A stretch of DNA of 44,060 nt. Origin: Asparagopsis taxiformis. Taxonomy: Eukaryota > Rhodophyta > Florideophyceae > Bonnemaisoniales > Bonnemaisoniaceae. The translations under genes were made by a program, and so were the position numbers. The stretch is from positions 1 through 44,060 of the forward strand of contig JALQPE010002874.1 in the NCBI GenBank assembly GCA_030407315.1. Direction: 5' to 3'. The notes beneath the pieces were generated by a model. The model had not been told where the DNA came from and did not search any database. It saw only the letters and a program-made list of their open reading frames with translations. Below are positions 21,002 through 32,073 of the stretch, one piece after another (positions within the stretch are counted from its first letter, which is position 1; each line of letters opens with the position of its first letter).

Positions 21002-21344
21002 GTAAATTCGATGTAAATATTTTCTCCACTATGCAATCCCAAACATGTATGAGCGTACGCTTTTCCGCTTCGTCAACCCTGAATATTTGTATTCATGTAT
21101 TCATAAAATAGGGCCACCCACATCCCTATCCCGTTCTGCAAGCTTTACAAACCACTAGACGCATACTCCACAACTATACAACAAACACTACTCGCTATTT
21201 CAGACGAAGCGGTACACAAGTAGCGTAGTCTCAACCTTCCGTGACGCCTTCCCTGATGCGTACAAGTGCGAAACACGTCTAGACTACTACTACTACGATA
21301 TAGTATATCAGAAGTGAGTGCGGGAATTTTCGGCACAGGAGATG

Positions 21345-21425
21345 CTGGGCCACCAAATTGATTTTTCGGAAATTTTAGAATTTCTGGGCTGGCCAGCAAT
21401 GCAATCGAGCTGGACATCCAGCAGA
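21345..21425 (+). repeat. Fragment of the methyltransferase-element TIR interior
   Basis: TAGAATTTCTGG, CTGGCCAGCAATGCA and AGCTGGACATCC match the inner half of the TIRs at 450 and 21626, but the outer half is missing. Confidence 0.6.
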
Positions 21426-21625
21426 CGTCCCGTAGTGTTCGTCGTGAGAGAGTGGGGCGGGACCATGATGAAACAAGGACCAAGACGTGTCCCTGACGTA
21501 TTGAGCCTGAAATCGACCCTTCGTAAGACGCCATTTTGGCTTACAGTTAGTGCTTACAGAAGCCCGTGATGACCCCGCTCGGGGTGGCGGCCGGTTCCTG
21601 GGGCCGTTGTGGCCAAATTAGACAC

Positions 21626-22652
21626 CCTGATTTGAATTAAAATTTGGGCTATTCTCAAAAACATGCACATGTGAACATGTTTTTGAGATGGGAGTGTGCC
21701 GTACGGCACAATCGACCGCCGGAATCGATGTTTTTTGTAATTTTTTTCTGCCCGAAATATTACAATTTCTGGGCTGGCCAGCAATGCATCTGAGCTGGAC
21801 ATCCCCACGTCCAGTGGACATCCGGATGTCGCTCACCTGGTAAGCGTGATGCACGAGTGACAACCAACCTATGTGACTGGCGGCCGTGCAGTACAACACT
21901 CAAAGACAGGGAATCATAATCTTTAAAATTTTTTAGGTAATTACCTACACCGGTTACGGGTTTCAAGACCTTTCCAGCGCTGTGCACCCGTACACCCTGT
22001 TCCGTTCGATATCAACCAGTGTTCCTCACGAAAGAGTGCAAACGTCACGAGATACGTCGTCAAATTTGACTGTCTCAAATTTGACTGTCTCGCCGAGCGG
22101 TCGCCATCCTGTACCGAATTTTCCACTCATTCCACTATGACGAATAAGCGCAGGCGCAAAAGCAATCCGATAGTTGACGACGCAACCGTGCCAATTCTGC
22201 GCGAACCCGCTAGCCCTTGGGGGGATTCTAGTGACATGGGTACACGTCGAAACGTGGGTCGCGCCGCCCGCGAAACTACTCTCGCTGGCAAAGACTTCCT
22301 CCGCCTCTTGCTGGATTTATTCGCCCACCCAAGTTTCGCAGACTTGACGGACAAGCCGGGAGGTTTCACATACGCGGACCTTGGCGCTTGGGTTGCGCAG
22401 GGCACGGAAGAACAATTTGTGGCGCTGCAAGGTCAACTCAGCATGTCCTTCAGCGGTCGTTCGAAGAATGCTGGAGTCGAGGCGGATGTTGCCGAAATCG
22501 TCATGTCAGAGATGAGCGTTGAGCGAGCCAAGCAGATTGTTCGTCTGGCATTACCAATTGCCGAGTCTGGAAAGCAGCACTAGGAAGGCATGAAATGCGC
22601 TGAGAACAGTGAAACAGTGTTTTATTGTGTCACCAAACACTGTTCATGGAAT
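21626..22652 (+). mobile_element. Left end of a second methyltransferase-type element (copy 2), truncated by gypsy
   Basis: The outer end CCTGATTTGAATTAAAATTT and the following ~940 bp match element 1 (450-1403). Homology stops at 22564, where the gene ends differently. A gypsy LTR begins at 22653, so the right half with any methyltransferase is absent. Confidence 0.75.
22137..22583 (+). CDS. Small helical protein of the methyltransferase-element family
   Basis: 148 residues from ATG 22137, open throughout. It starts with a basic segment (MTNKRRRKSN), then a Gly/Arg-rich linker. A predicted all-helical region of about 90 residues follows (FLRLLLDLFAHPSFADL, YADLGAWVAQGTEEQFVAL, VERAKQIVRLALPIAE). 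The same protein is present but broken at 983-1403. A similar hydrophobic pattern occurs in the second system (about 36090-36340) and in the ParB-domain gene (about 41540-41800), in each case just after or in place of a ParB-like domain. No catalytic motif. A DNA-binding or oligomerising role is possible but unproven. The last seven residues replace the longer continuation of copy 1. Confidence 0.6.
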   Translation: MTNKRRRKSNPIVDDATVPILREPASPWGDSSDMGTRRNVGRAARETTLAGKDFLRLLLDLFAHPSFADLTDKPGGFTYADLGAWVAQGTEEQFVALQGQLSMSFSGRSKNAGVEADVAEIVMSEMSVERAKQIVRLALPIAESGKQH

Positions 22653-23326
22653 GTAGTATACGTGACAATTCCGAAATTGCAAATATTTACGATTTCCGCG
22701 GAATTCGAATTTCGGCGGACTCGACCGGCGACAGCAATGCACGAACATTGCTGGCGCATGCGCGCGCGCAACCGGCACACGTGTGCAACGAGCGTATTGG
22801 CAACGGCCACCGGACCAACGGGTCCCTACATGCGACCCACAAGGTCCTTTCCCATTCGGGGACGTTACGAGCAGTGTTTACACTGTAAAGCGATGCCATC
22901 GTGGCTAAATAGGTATTGGCATCGTGCCGGGAGGGAAAGGGACAAGAAACGATCGGGCAACGTGCTCTAGTCTACGACTGACTTCTACGTTACGTATTAC
23001 GTTTTCGCCTAACGAGGCTTCGTCTCCGTCGAGCTACGTGCTCCCTACCCATCGCCACACGTGAGGCTGATCGCGTGTAGTGCCTACGGGCTTGGTTGAG
23101 AGCGCCTCCGGTGACGTACCACCTCGTTCGTTAACGTAGTCCACGCGTGGATCGTTCGTCGTGACGCCCGTGTCTACCTGCTAACCTATTCTCTACCCTA
23201 TCCTTTCTTTGCTACCGAACATACAGTCAAACACCAGCGGGTGGCACTGTTTCGTTGTTCGTTTCGTTTTCGTAAGGACAGTGTGTCCGTGGCTCGTACC
23301 AGCTACTCTAGAACTATCGGTCCACA
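22653..23326 (+). repeat. 5' LTR of gypsy element 1
   Basis: Starts TGTAGTATACGTG and ends CGGTCCACA. It is homologous to the solo LTR at 14883-15547, which fixes both ends. It contains GC-rich blocks and the CACACGTG word. The five bases before it are TGGAA. No matching 3' LTR is in the window. Confidence 0.88.
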
Positions 23327-23327
23327 C

Positions 23328-23348
23328 TGGTCTTCCGACCTAGAAGTT
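23328..23348 (+). other. Primer-binding site of gypsy element 1
   Basis: TGGTCTTCCGACCTAGAAG lies one base after the LTR. It begins TGG, as needed to pair with a tRNA CCA end, and resembles the site at 25229, so both elements use related tRNA primers. It is not the common initiator-Met type. Confidence 0.6.
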
Positions 23349-23376
23349 GCTACGAGCATAACGGCAACCAACGAGG

Positions 23377-24643
23377 TTGAGCTCTTTTACGTTAACGAAA
23401 GCTACGTGCTACAGACTACAGTCTATGAATTACGCTGTGTCGAATCCCAGCGCGTCGCCCAGGCAACCGTTGCCAACGTCAGCGGACGCCGAAGCCGACG
23501 TGGCCTTGTCAGCAGAAGCGATCTTCGCGACCGATCGATCTATCCCGCCAGATATCGAGGTGATCGGCCAGCTACCACGTACGGTAAGCCCGTTTGAGTC
23601 CGTGAGTATGGATCCCGCAACGCGCGGTCAGCTCAACGAAGGGAACGTGACTCCCACGGCACTACGTGTAGTGTACGAAGACCTTCGAGGTCACATCGAA
23701 AGGGCGAGCGACGCGGCCGTCGACGAAGCCGTAAGGCAGAGACTCGGAGTCTCGGAGCGCGAGGCTCTGGCGTTACGTGAACGCTCAGCGACCCTCGAAC
23801 GGGAAAACGAAGATTTACGAAACCGCCTCTGCGCCGTGGAGGGAAGACTCGACTCGTTTGTCGTAGTATTCAACGAAATCGTCGCCGGACGTTCCGCTCC
23901 GCCGAGCGGAAGCGATCCGAATTACGAAGAAGGCTCGCGCGCCTATAACTCGCAATCCTCCCCGGCCGTTCCGGGAGGATACCCACCAACACCCGGTCCG
24001 ACGACCCCGACAACGTACGGAAGGGGGCGACAGTGCAACGAGCCATCGCCAACCCCGACGAGACGCCACGAAGGCAATTACGTTTTCACGATACCCCTGA
24101 CCAAGTGCGGTCAGCAGGCGCAGAACGAACTGCACAATTCGATACGAGAGCTCCCACGCCACGAGAGACGTACATTCCGTGGCTGGGTACGTTCGGCACG
24201 ACGGACACGCGAGTCCACGAAAACGAACGTGCCGACGCGGTACGTTTACCAGGGAACGCCCTCGGACCCGTTTGCCACGCGTTGGCAGAGCACACGACAA
24301 TGCTCGACGCATTTGCGAACGTGGTCTCGTACCGCATGTACCGACTCAATGATGTACGTGAACATCTCTACGTTAACGAGAGCCAGAGCGTGCGCAAGCT
24401 CAAACGTGAGCTGGAGGGACTTTTCCCTACATTGAGACCGTTCTCCGGTCGGAATCCGATTACGTTGCTCGGATTCCTCGCCCAAATACGTGATGGGTTC
24501 AGCACACTCGGAGTGTGCGAGGGAGTGGCAGTACGTGCGCTGTGTCGTACCGCCTGGCGGTCCTCGCTGATCGAGCCGTGTCGCTTCCCTATTGGGTTCC
24601 CACTTGAGGGATGTGCCAATCAGAAGGTACCAGCCAACTGGCG
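23377..24643 (+). pseudogene. Gag of gypsy element 1, frameshifted and truncated
   Basis: The first frame (from about 23399) has an Ala/Arg-rich head and a coiled coil (SEREALALRERSATLEREN, about 23745-23830). A frameshift near 24110-24240 moves to a second frame containing YRMYRLNDVREHLYVNE and FSGRNPITLLGFLAQIRDGF, which is homologous to the gag of element 2 (FDGTEPIDILRFLAEFQDAC). The reading decays after about 24530 and stops where the LTR of element 2 begins. Gag would form the capsid. Confidence 0.7.
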
Positions 24644-25227
24644 TGTTTCCTATACTTGGGACAAGCTAAGGCTGACAAATAACCCCACTCGGGCCTATCG
24701 GCCCCGGCCAAGACCCCACAAGGGACAAATTTCTAACTTAAGCTAACCAGCTGTACATTACAATGTAAGCCTAACTGGCAATAACCTCGCGGGTAGGCGA
24801 GTGCCGTTAACTGGGCTCTGGTTGATCAATAACTGGATATTTATTCCTAACCACTAACCCTAGCTTACAGTACACTTAGTATAAATACGCCACTGGAATA
24901 GCCAGTAGGCACGGTTTCTAGAGTAACGTAAACTCAAGTGGAATTACGACCCATTGGAACAGTGTTCGCATACCTATCGTTCAACCCCTCTCCGGGAAAA
25001 CCTTAGGGCTAGCCAACAGCTCGACGGATTACGTCACTTTGCTCCATTAATACGCACCTCGCGTGAGCGCTATAATCGCACAACCCCCTCCGGGTAGCGA
25101 TACCTTCTCTCATACGAGTTTACCCGCTGGGTACCTATAAGGTTCATCTGCTCTACCACTTCCTCTACCAAGGCTCGGGACACCTGTCGGGTGGTTTGCC
25201 GCTCTAGCGGATTTTCTACCTGCTACA
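24644..25227 (+). repeat. 5' LTR of gypsy element 2, inserted into element 1
   Basis: Starts at about TGTTTCCTATACTTGG and ends CTGCTACA, followed one base later by a primer-binding site. A TATAAATA-like word occurs near 24890. It interrupts the gag homology of element 1. The start is inferred from TG and the loss of gag similarity, so it may be off by a few bases. No second LTR is present for comparison. Confidence 0.65.
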
Positions 25228-25228
25228 T

Positions 25229-25249
25229 TGGTCTCTCGACCTAGAACCT
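25229..25249 (+). other. Primer-binding site of gypsy element 2
   Basis: TGGTCTCTCGACCTAGAACC, one base after the LTR. It matches the site at 23328 apart from two swapped bases and the tail. Confidence 0.65.
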
Positions 25250-25304
25250 TGTACCCTCGGGTAAGTCTCTTTGAGAGAAATTCCCCTTCACAATCATCTT
25301 CACG

Positions 25305-27192
25305 ATGCCTCGTAACCCTACAACGGAACCCCCTAGTGAGGACATAGCGCCTGCCAGCGACTTATCCGACTCGGATCTGATCGCCGAAGAAGGCGTGGTG
25401 ATTAACACCCTGGAAGACCGAGCCGACCGAATCTTCAACGAACGGTTGGAAGAGTTCAAGGCTGAATTCAGCACCGTCGTCGAGAAGACTGTTCAAGACC
25501 GCAGGGCGGAAATCGTAGACGCTACGGTCGAAACCGTCATGGAACTGGTCGAGCCAAAGCTGATGGCCGCCAGCCGAGAAGTCACCCAAGATCGGGACGC
25601 CGAGTTCTTGGCGGAAACCTGGAATCAGGTCAAAGCCGAATTCGCCAAACGCGTATCCCTTTTGGAAACTCGTCTGTAGGAGCTTTCGATTCACGGCTTT
25701 AATTCCAGTCCATTAGGACAACAGGAGTTTCCTGCTCGCCGCATCCGATCGGCTGATTTCCCTGACCCTACACCCAGTAGGGAGGAAGACGAAGAAGATC
25801 CCCGATTAGATCACGTCGCAGAAGCAACCCGACACCTGTCGGACCGTGTCGACGCCCTCGCCGAGTCGCTATTCCAGACAGGGAACATCTCTCGCACGAG
25901 ACAACACTCCCGTGGAAGGACCTGTTGAAGAAGTATTAGTACCCCTGAAGGCTCGCGAACCTGCGTTTGACCAGGGGGTCTCCTATCGGTACTACCGACT
26001 CAAGAACAAGTCCTTAACGACCGACACCCCAATGGGGAAACCAAGAAGCTTATACAAGCTAACGGAGAAGATCAGTAATTTTAACGCGTCGCCAACGCCG
26101 TTCGATGGTACGGAACCTATCGACATCCTCCGGTTCCTCGCGGAATTCCAAGATGCATGCGATTCATGCGGAGTCTCGGAGGGAGAAGCTACCAAGTTAC
26201 TCAAGTACTTCCTAGAAGGGGAACCTCAACGGTTTATCGCCGCTGAGGCGCGAAAGCGTAAGCTTCTCAACCATCTGCATCAGCAAATCACTTGGCCTCA
26301 AGCCGTTAACGCCCTTCTGGCTCGCTACGCAACGGACAATGTCCTAGCGGACGCTTATGACGCGGTAACGCGTATACGGCAAGGGCCGGATGAAGATGAA
26401 GCTGCATACGCAGACAGACTGCAGGACGCTGCTCTCCTGTGTGCGAACGTCTTCTCGGAAAGAGACTTGGTCAACTATTACCTCAAGGGCCTACGCCCAG
26501 AGGTTAAACACACCGTCAAGGTTACAATCGGCCGCTCCGGCGGGGAAGATTTTCTCGCTGTCCGTAACCTTGCTCAAGGACTCGGGGATTCTCTAAGAGC
26601 TTCGCTACCCGCAAAGCCGAAGGCTTACCCTACCCGGGAAATTGCCGAACGCAAACGCAAGGCGATGCTCGCCACCCTACCCGGGGAGCCGTCCGCAATA
26701 CCGCGGACCCCACCACCGACATTACCTATCCCTTCTGGGAACTCAACGGGCGCTCCAATGCAGGCCCCCACCCTAACGGGAGAACATCTTAAACTCGCTG
26801 AGAGTATGATCCCCGAAGGGGCTGTTACTTGGAGATGCTCTGGCTGTCGCCAACCGGGGCATGTGTTGTACACTTGCCCTTACCTACCACCCTCAGTGGG
26901 AACTTACTTCGCCTTTGCGAACTACGCTTACCAGCAAGAACCGGAACAGGTTATGCGCCGCCAACAGCGCCAGTCCAATCGGTTCAACCGAAAAAGGGAT
27001 TACCCTAAAACCGTTCTACAACGGCCAAATCCTTCTACACGCATGGTTGCGTTCGCCGATGACGAAAATCATCCCAAATCGGGCCCTTTGAGGCGAGACG
27101 TTTTGGAACGTAACGGATCTTCCGTAACGGCTCAGGACGTTGCCGACGCCTTGGAAACCTCCGACGACTCCGATACGTCGTCGGAAAACTAG
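25305..27192 (+). pseudogene. Gag of gypsy element 2 with CCHC knuckle
   Basis: Starts ATG 25305 with an acidic helical N-terminus (LEDRADRIFNERLEEFKAEF). An in-frame TAG at 25677-25679 and a frameshift near 25885 break it. The capsid region follows (YRYYRLKNKS, FDGTEPIDILRFLAEFQ, YADRLQDAALLCANVFSE, YYLKGLRPEVKHTV). A zinc knuckle CSGCRQPGHVLYTC lies near 26840, then a basic tail and an acidic Ser/Asp end at 27192. The pol frame starts at once. Confidence 0.82.
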
Positions 27193-27194
27193 CG

Positions 27195-29891
27195 ATGGGG
27201 AGTGAGGTGTCGCACTCCCGTCAGGAGGTGGAGCGATTACGCTATTCAGTGGACATCTCACCACAACCACCTCCACAGGTAAAGGTAAACCATCCCCCTG
27301 GGGAACATCTGCCTTTCCAGACTCCAACCCACTCGGGTTCCCCCACAGGGACTCGAACACCTAGGCCGAAAGCCTCATGCCTGCTTAAGACCGCCCATTA
27401 CGTAGTAATGGGTTCCATCGGACTCGATCCGTCAGTCCTCACGCCTATGCGTATGGTAATAGACACCGGGTCCTGACCATCGGTCATTCATGAAAGGAGC
27501 TTACCCAAAAACTGGGAACAATTTCAAGTCCCGACGGGAAAAGTTCCACAACTGGCCGATGCCAACGGCAATCCTCTTCGGATAAAAGGCAAGATCACAC
27601 TGTCATTACAGTTAGGCCACAAGTCCTTTGAGGAAGAATTCTTCGTCGCGCCTAAGTTGGCCGTACCCCTCATCTTGGGAACTGGGGCAATGAATACCCA
27701 CGTAGACGCAATTAGGTGCCGGGCCCAACGAATTGATATTCAAGACGGCGGGTCGATAGCTATCCTAGTGATGTCACCTACGCGTAAAACATCCCCCACC
27801 CTTCCGTGCTACGTGGATGCCTCGCGACCCTCTAATGGGATTAACTTAGACCGCCAGCCTCATGGCATTCGATTGTCACAAAGTGTGAATATTCCTCCGC
27901 GGAGTCAAGTGACAACTACTGTTGTGTGTGCCGGTGGCGGCTTGAGTATACTCACACCGAGAGATCGGATCCTCCAACGACATCGAGTCTCTATCCCGAA
28001 TGGGGTTGCGGAATTCATACCGCGACAGGAATTCCTAACAATTCTAACTAACTTCGGTACATCCGACAAGTACCTCCCAAAGGGGACAGTTATAGGCTAT
28101 GCCCTTCGGGCACCCGAACGGCCAATGCGCCCCATGGCTCTCAGCCTTTCTACCCCTTCCTCCCAAGAGGCCTCCACTATGGTGACTACTCTCCATCAGG
28201 AGCAAGAGGCCGAGGCCATACAACCATCAAGTTGGAAGCAAGAAGTCTCTCTAGACCACCTTGGTCAAATCCCGTTAAGGGAACACATCCTTAGCATGCT
28301 ATCTCGAAACGAGTCTATGTGGGATGGATCCCTAGGGGACATCCGCGCTACGGAGCACCGAATCGATATTATCGAAGGAAGTAAGCCTCGACGGCAACAG
28401 CCCTAACGGATGGGACCCGCTCGTCGAGAGATTGCCCGTGAGGAAATAACCAGCATGCTGGAAAAGGGAGTTATCGAACCGTCGACCTCCGAATGGGCTA
28501 GCCCAGTGGTACTGGTTCCGAAGAAGGATGGTAAATTACGCTTTTTCGTCGACTATAGGGGTCTTAACGACATCACTGTCAATGATGTGTACCCCCTTCC
28601 AAGAATGGATGATTGTATCGACTCCCTCGGAGATGCTCAGGTATTCACCACATTGGATTGTAACTCTGGTTACTGGCAGATCCCTTTTGCACAGGACGAC
28701 CGTGACAAAACGGCATTCACCTCCCATTTGGGGACATATCGTTTCAAACGATTGCCTTTTGGCTTGAAGAATGCACCGGCAACGTTTCAGCATGCCATCG
28801 ACATTATTCTTAGCAGCGTTGGCTGGCAGACCTGTCTGATTTACTTAGACGATGTGATCGTATTCTCTCGGGACGAGGCCGAACATCTCCACCATGTGGA
28901 CCAAGTACTCTCCCTCCTACGGGAAGCAGGTGTCACCCTGAAGTTGACAAAGTGTCATTTCTTCGAAAAGAAGGTTGACTACCTGGGACATGTCGTGATG
29001 CCAGGCAAGCTAGCTGTTGCACAGAACGCCACTTCGGCTATCGCTGACGCGATCTTTCCGCAAACGCCTACGCAAATGCGATCCTTCCTCGGAAGCTGTG
29101 GCGTCTTTGGACGATTCATCAAAGGGTATGCCGCAATTGCGCACCCCTTGAACGAAATGCTGACCAAAGATAGCCTCCCTAAATTCGGGAAAGAACCTCC
29201 TACCGAGGAAAAACAGCACGCGTTCAACGCACTCAAGGAGGTTATGACCAAGCCGCCGATACTGGCTCTACCCAAGTTGGGTCATCCCTACACCGTGGAT
29301 ACGGACGCTTCCGCGTACCAAATAGGATGCGCTCTGCTTCAGCAGCAAGGGGAAGAGAACGATCTCAAGCCAATTGGCTATTGTTCGCGTACGCTGACTA
29401 AACCTGAAAGAGGATACTCCCCTACGGAGCGCGAATGCTTAGCCGTCGTATGGGCTGCAACTATTCTACGTCCATACTTGGAACAAACAAAGTTTGTAGT
29501 CCGGACGGACCATAACGCGCTGCGTTGGCTAATGAATATCAATGACCCTTCAGGGAGACTCTGCCGCTGGCGCCTCCGACTTGCGGAATTCGACTATCAA
29601 ATAGTCTATCGTCCCGGACGGGTTCACCAACTACCAGACGCCTTATTGCGTGTAGAGACCACCGGCGAGACGCCCGTCACTATTGACGATGAAATACCAA
29701 CGCTGTTGGCCACGCACGCACCGCAAGGTGAAACATCCTTGGATGACGACACAGATGCATGGTTCTACGACCTTTCTCTAGCAAGAGACCACGCCGAGGA
29801 GGCGCCTAATCGCAACGGTACCCCCGTCTTAACAACTCATCCGCAAACGGAAAGCTTCAGCCCAATAACTCTCCGAGAGTGCACAGGATAA
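27195..29891 (+). pseudogene. Gypsy protease, reverse transcriptase and RNase H, no integrase
   Basis: A single frame with two stops. The protease active site VIDTGS is followed immediately by TGA at 27474-27476. A TAA at 28404-28406 sits where gypsy RTs read PYRMGP. RT motifs are intact: VPKKDGKLRFFVDYRGLN, LDCNSGYWQIPF, FGLKNAPATFQ and the catalytic YLDDVIVF near 28850. RNase H has DTDASAYQIGCALLQ and RTDHNALRWL. The frame ends with SPITLREC, just before the integrase zinc-binding head would begin, and sequence after about 29900 belongs to something else. The integrase and 3' LTR are therefore missing and the element is truncated. Confidence 0.9.
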
Positions 29892-30240
29892 GCAATTTTT
29901 TGAAAAACCAGTAAATTTTATGGTCTGGACCATTAGAAATTAGTGGAATGACAAACCATCAAAAAATCCCAGAAATTACCGGCGCCGTGCCATAGATAAG
30001 TAGTGGAAATACCGTAAAGAATATAGTGGAATGAAACTGCGCCGTGGGAGTGGGTATAAGCAGCGTGACATGGTGGAATTTTCCACTACTGTACGGAAAA
30101 ATAACAATGGAAAGGACAAAGACACGTCGCGTTGGTCATGACGGTGACCGGAGGTGGCATATTCCACGATTTTTATAATTTTCATGGTGGAATGACGGAA
30201 CGGGGGAGCCATATGTATGACAGTACCATGTTGGACTCGA
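29892..30240. repeat. Region with iterated GTGGAAT motifs
   Basis: GTGGAAT or a close variant occurs at least five times (near 29941, 30001, 30023, 30071 and 30182), in an AT-rich stretch directly after the gypsy breakpoint. This resembles the subterminal repeats of hAT or CACTA transposons, possibly the left end of the unit holding the 30871-34378 genes. From 30240 to 30870 there is only a small ORF (30597-30821) with hydrophobic segments, which I do not trust. Confidence 0.4.
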
Positions 30241-30870
30241 ACCATGAACTTGGATGGTTATGCCGGTCTGTAGTACGGATGGCATTCGTAGCAGTGTAGT
30301 GAGGCTAGCGTGATGGACTGGTTCCAACGCGCCATACCCTTCGATGGCGTCACGTTTTGGGCGTCCATGAGGAATATGATATCATATGGAAGAGGCGAAA
30401 TGCAAAGTGTATGACGTTAACTAGCTAATCTCGATATGGCCATTGTTGTACCATAGGTAGGGTATGGTGGAAAGAGTAGACAATTGTACTTGAGTTTAGT
30501 TTTTCTAGTATTACTTCGTACAGAATGGAACCATCTATGTAGATTTTTAGCACAGATACTACGGCATAGTTATTATCGCGGTCGCTAAAATTTTTAATGA
30601 AGTCACTCCCCGCATGCACAGGATTGACCGGAATAGTGAGTTTCGCCCTGGCTTTAAGCGTGACTAGTATCTTGAACGCAGTAGTAGTGTGTTTGACAAC
30701 TTGTATGGCAGTAGGGAACATGGTAGTGATTTCGTATCATACTATAAAAATGAAAAAATTGGACGTTACAGACATGGGTGAAGTAGTATCTGGTGAAGAA
30801 GTTGACGAAGACTTGTCCTAAACAAAATTGCAGATAGTGCGTTGTAGTATCTTTATTTCGTGGAGGAACT

Positions 30871-32073
30871 ATGACTAGGCGTGAATCATTGCGAATTAGG
30901 CGACAGAGCGAAAAAGCGAAAGCTGGCCGTGAGCGTGAGCGAGCAGCGGCCGTAGATGCACTTCCCTGTGTCGGAACGCAAATAGACGTGTGGTTCCAAG
31001 TGGGTGATGACGCAATATGGTGGAAGGCTACTGTTGTGGAAATCAAACTTCCTGAGCAGTATCCTGTTTGCAGTGGTAAGCCGTCAGTGGGAGACCGCAT
31101 CGATGTAGACAGAGGAGATGGCGTGTACACGCCTGGTGTGGTGGAGCACAATAGACAGGATGTGAGTGATGCAATTGTGAGGTTGACGACAGAGGAAAAG
31201 GATATTGCAGTGATGGAAGTATCGAAGTGGCGGTACTCGGATGCTGTGAAGCCAAGGCACGATGAAATGGTGGTTGCGGAAGGCAGATTGTTATATGATG
31301 CTATCCCTGAAAGGAATTACCCTTGTGTTTCCTACGAACATGTAAAATTTCTGATGGGAAGTAAGTTAATGTCCGGGGGTCAGCCACCGACACAGTGGCG
31401 AAGGAGCAACAGAGAGGTTGTGGACTACGAAGCGGTGGGAGTAGAATTTCATGAACAATCAGATGGAGAATCTGAAGGGATATCACCGCAGAGGAAGAAG
31501 CAAAAAGTGGAATCAGCACTTGACGCCAACACATACGGTGGTATGGAGACAAGGCTGAGAACACTAGAAAATATAATGCTTTCTGGAAATGGTAGCGAGT
31601 GTCGGCTTGGTTGGAACGGAATGGTTCGAAATTGTGGATCAACAGTATCAGCTGGTAAGGTTTTATTGATGCTCTTACAGCGTGCGGTAGAGAAAGTTGT
31701 GGAACAGGTTAATCGAAGCACTTTGTCAAACTCAGGTGGCGGCTACCCACATAGTGAGATTGACGGTGCCTGTACAAGTGGAACGGCTATTAGCGGACCG
31801 GTGCAGATTCCCATCTCATTGAGCACTGAGTTATTCCGGGAAATGCTAAAGGGAACAGCAGAAATCTATGGAGGGGGGTATTACAAAGTTTACCCAGGGC
31901 TTCACGCGGCAGTGGCTGGAACTGGTGGGGAAGCTTTGAACATTACGTGTTCCAGTTTTGCAACACTATCAGATCTGCTAGGATTGGGGCACCGATGGCG
32001 AACCGAGTGTCTGGTTCACAGGCGTAATATCAGCAACTCGGAAGGGAGGACAATGAAGAGTGTAGTTACATGA
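30871..32073 (+). CDS. Tudor/agenet-like repeat protein
   Basis: 400 residues from ATG 30871 (A at -3). A basic, Arg/Ala-rich head is followed by two short beta-barrel-like segments. The first reads VWFQVGDDAIWWKATVVEI, the second GDRIDVDRGDGVYTPGVVE with IAVMEVSKWRYSDAVKP. The pattern of aromatic and WxAxV residues is that of Tudor/agenet modules, which bind methylated lysine or arginine in chromatin. This is a motif-level call. An acidic/basic linker (PQRKKQKVESA) looks like a nuclear signal, followed by a short helix (MLLQRAVEKVVEQVNRST). The end overlaps the next frame as ATGA at 32070-32073. It converges on the minus-strand gene at 34378-32697, and the pair may form one element. Confidence 0.5.
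   Translation: MTRRESLRIRRQSEKAKAGRERERAAAVDALPCVGTQIDVWFQVGDDAIWWKATVVEIKLPEQYPVCSGKPSVGDRIDVDRGDGVYTPGVVEHNRQDVSDAIVRLTTEEKDIAVMEVSKWRYSDAVKPRHDEMVVAEGRLLYDAIPERNYPCVSYEHVKFLMGSKLMSGGQPPTQWRRSNREVVDYEAVGVEFHEQSDGESEGISPQRKKQKVESALDANTYGGMETRLRTLENIMLSGNGSECRLGWNGMVRNCGSTVSAGKVLLMLLQRAVEKVVEQVNRSTLSNSGGGYPHSEIDGACTSGTAISGPVQIPISLSTELFREMLKGTAEIYGGGYYKVYPGLHAAVAGTGGEALNITCSSFATLSDLLGLGHRWRTECLVHRRNISNSEGRTMKSVVT

Noticed and set aside
20084..21111. Long plus-strand Pro/Ser/Thr-rich ORFs
   Set aside because: Driven by the extreme C/T composition; several frames are open together and none has a domain.
30597..30821. Small hydrophobic ORF upstream of the Tudor-like gene
   Set aside because: Possible membrane segments, but poor start context, no homologue in the window, and it sits in the likely promoter region.
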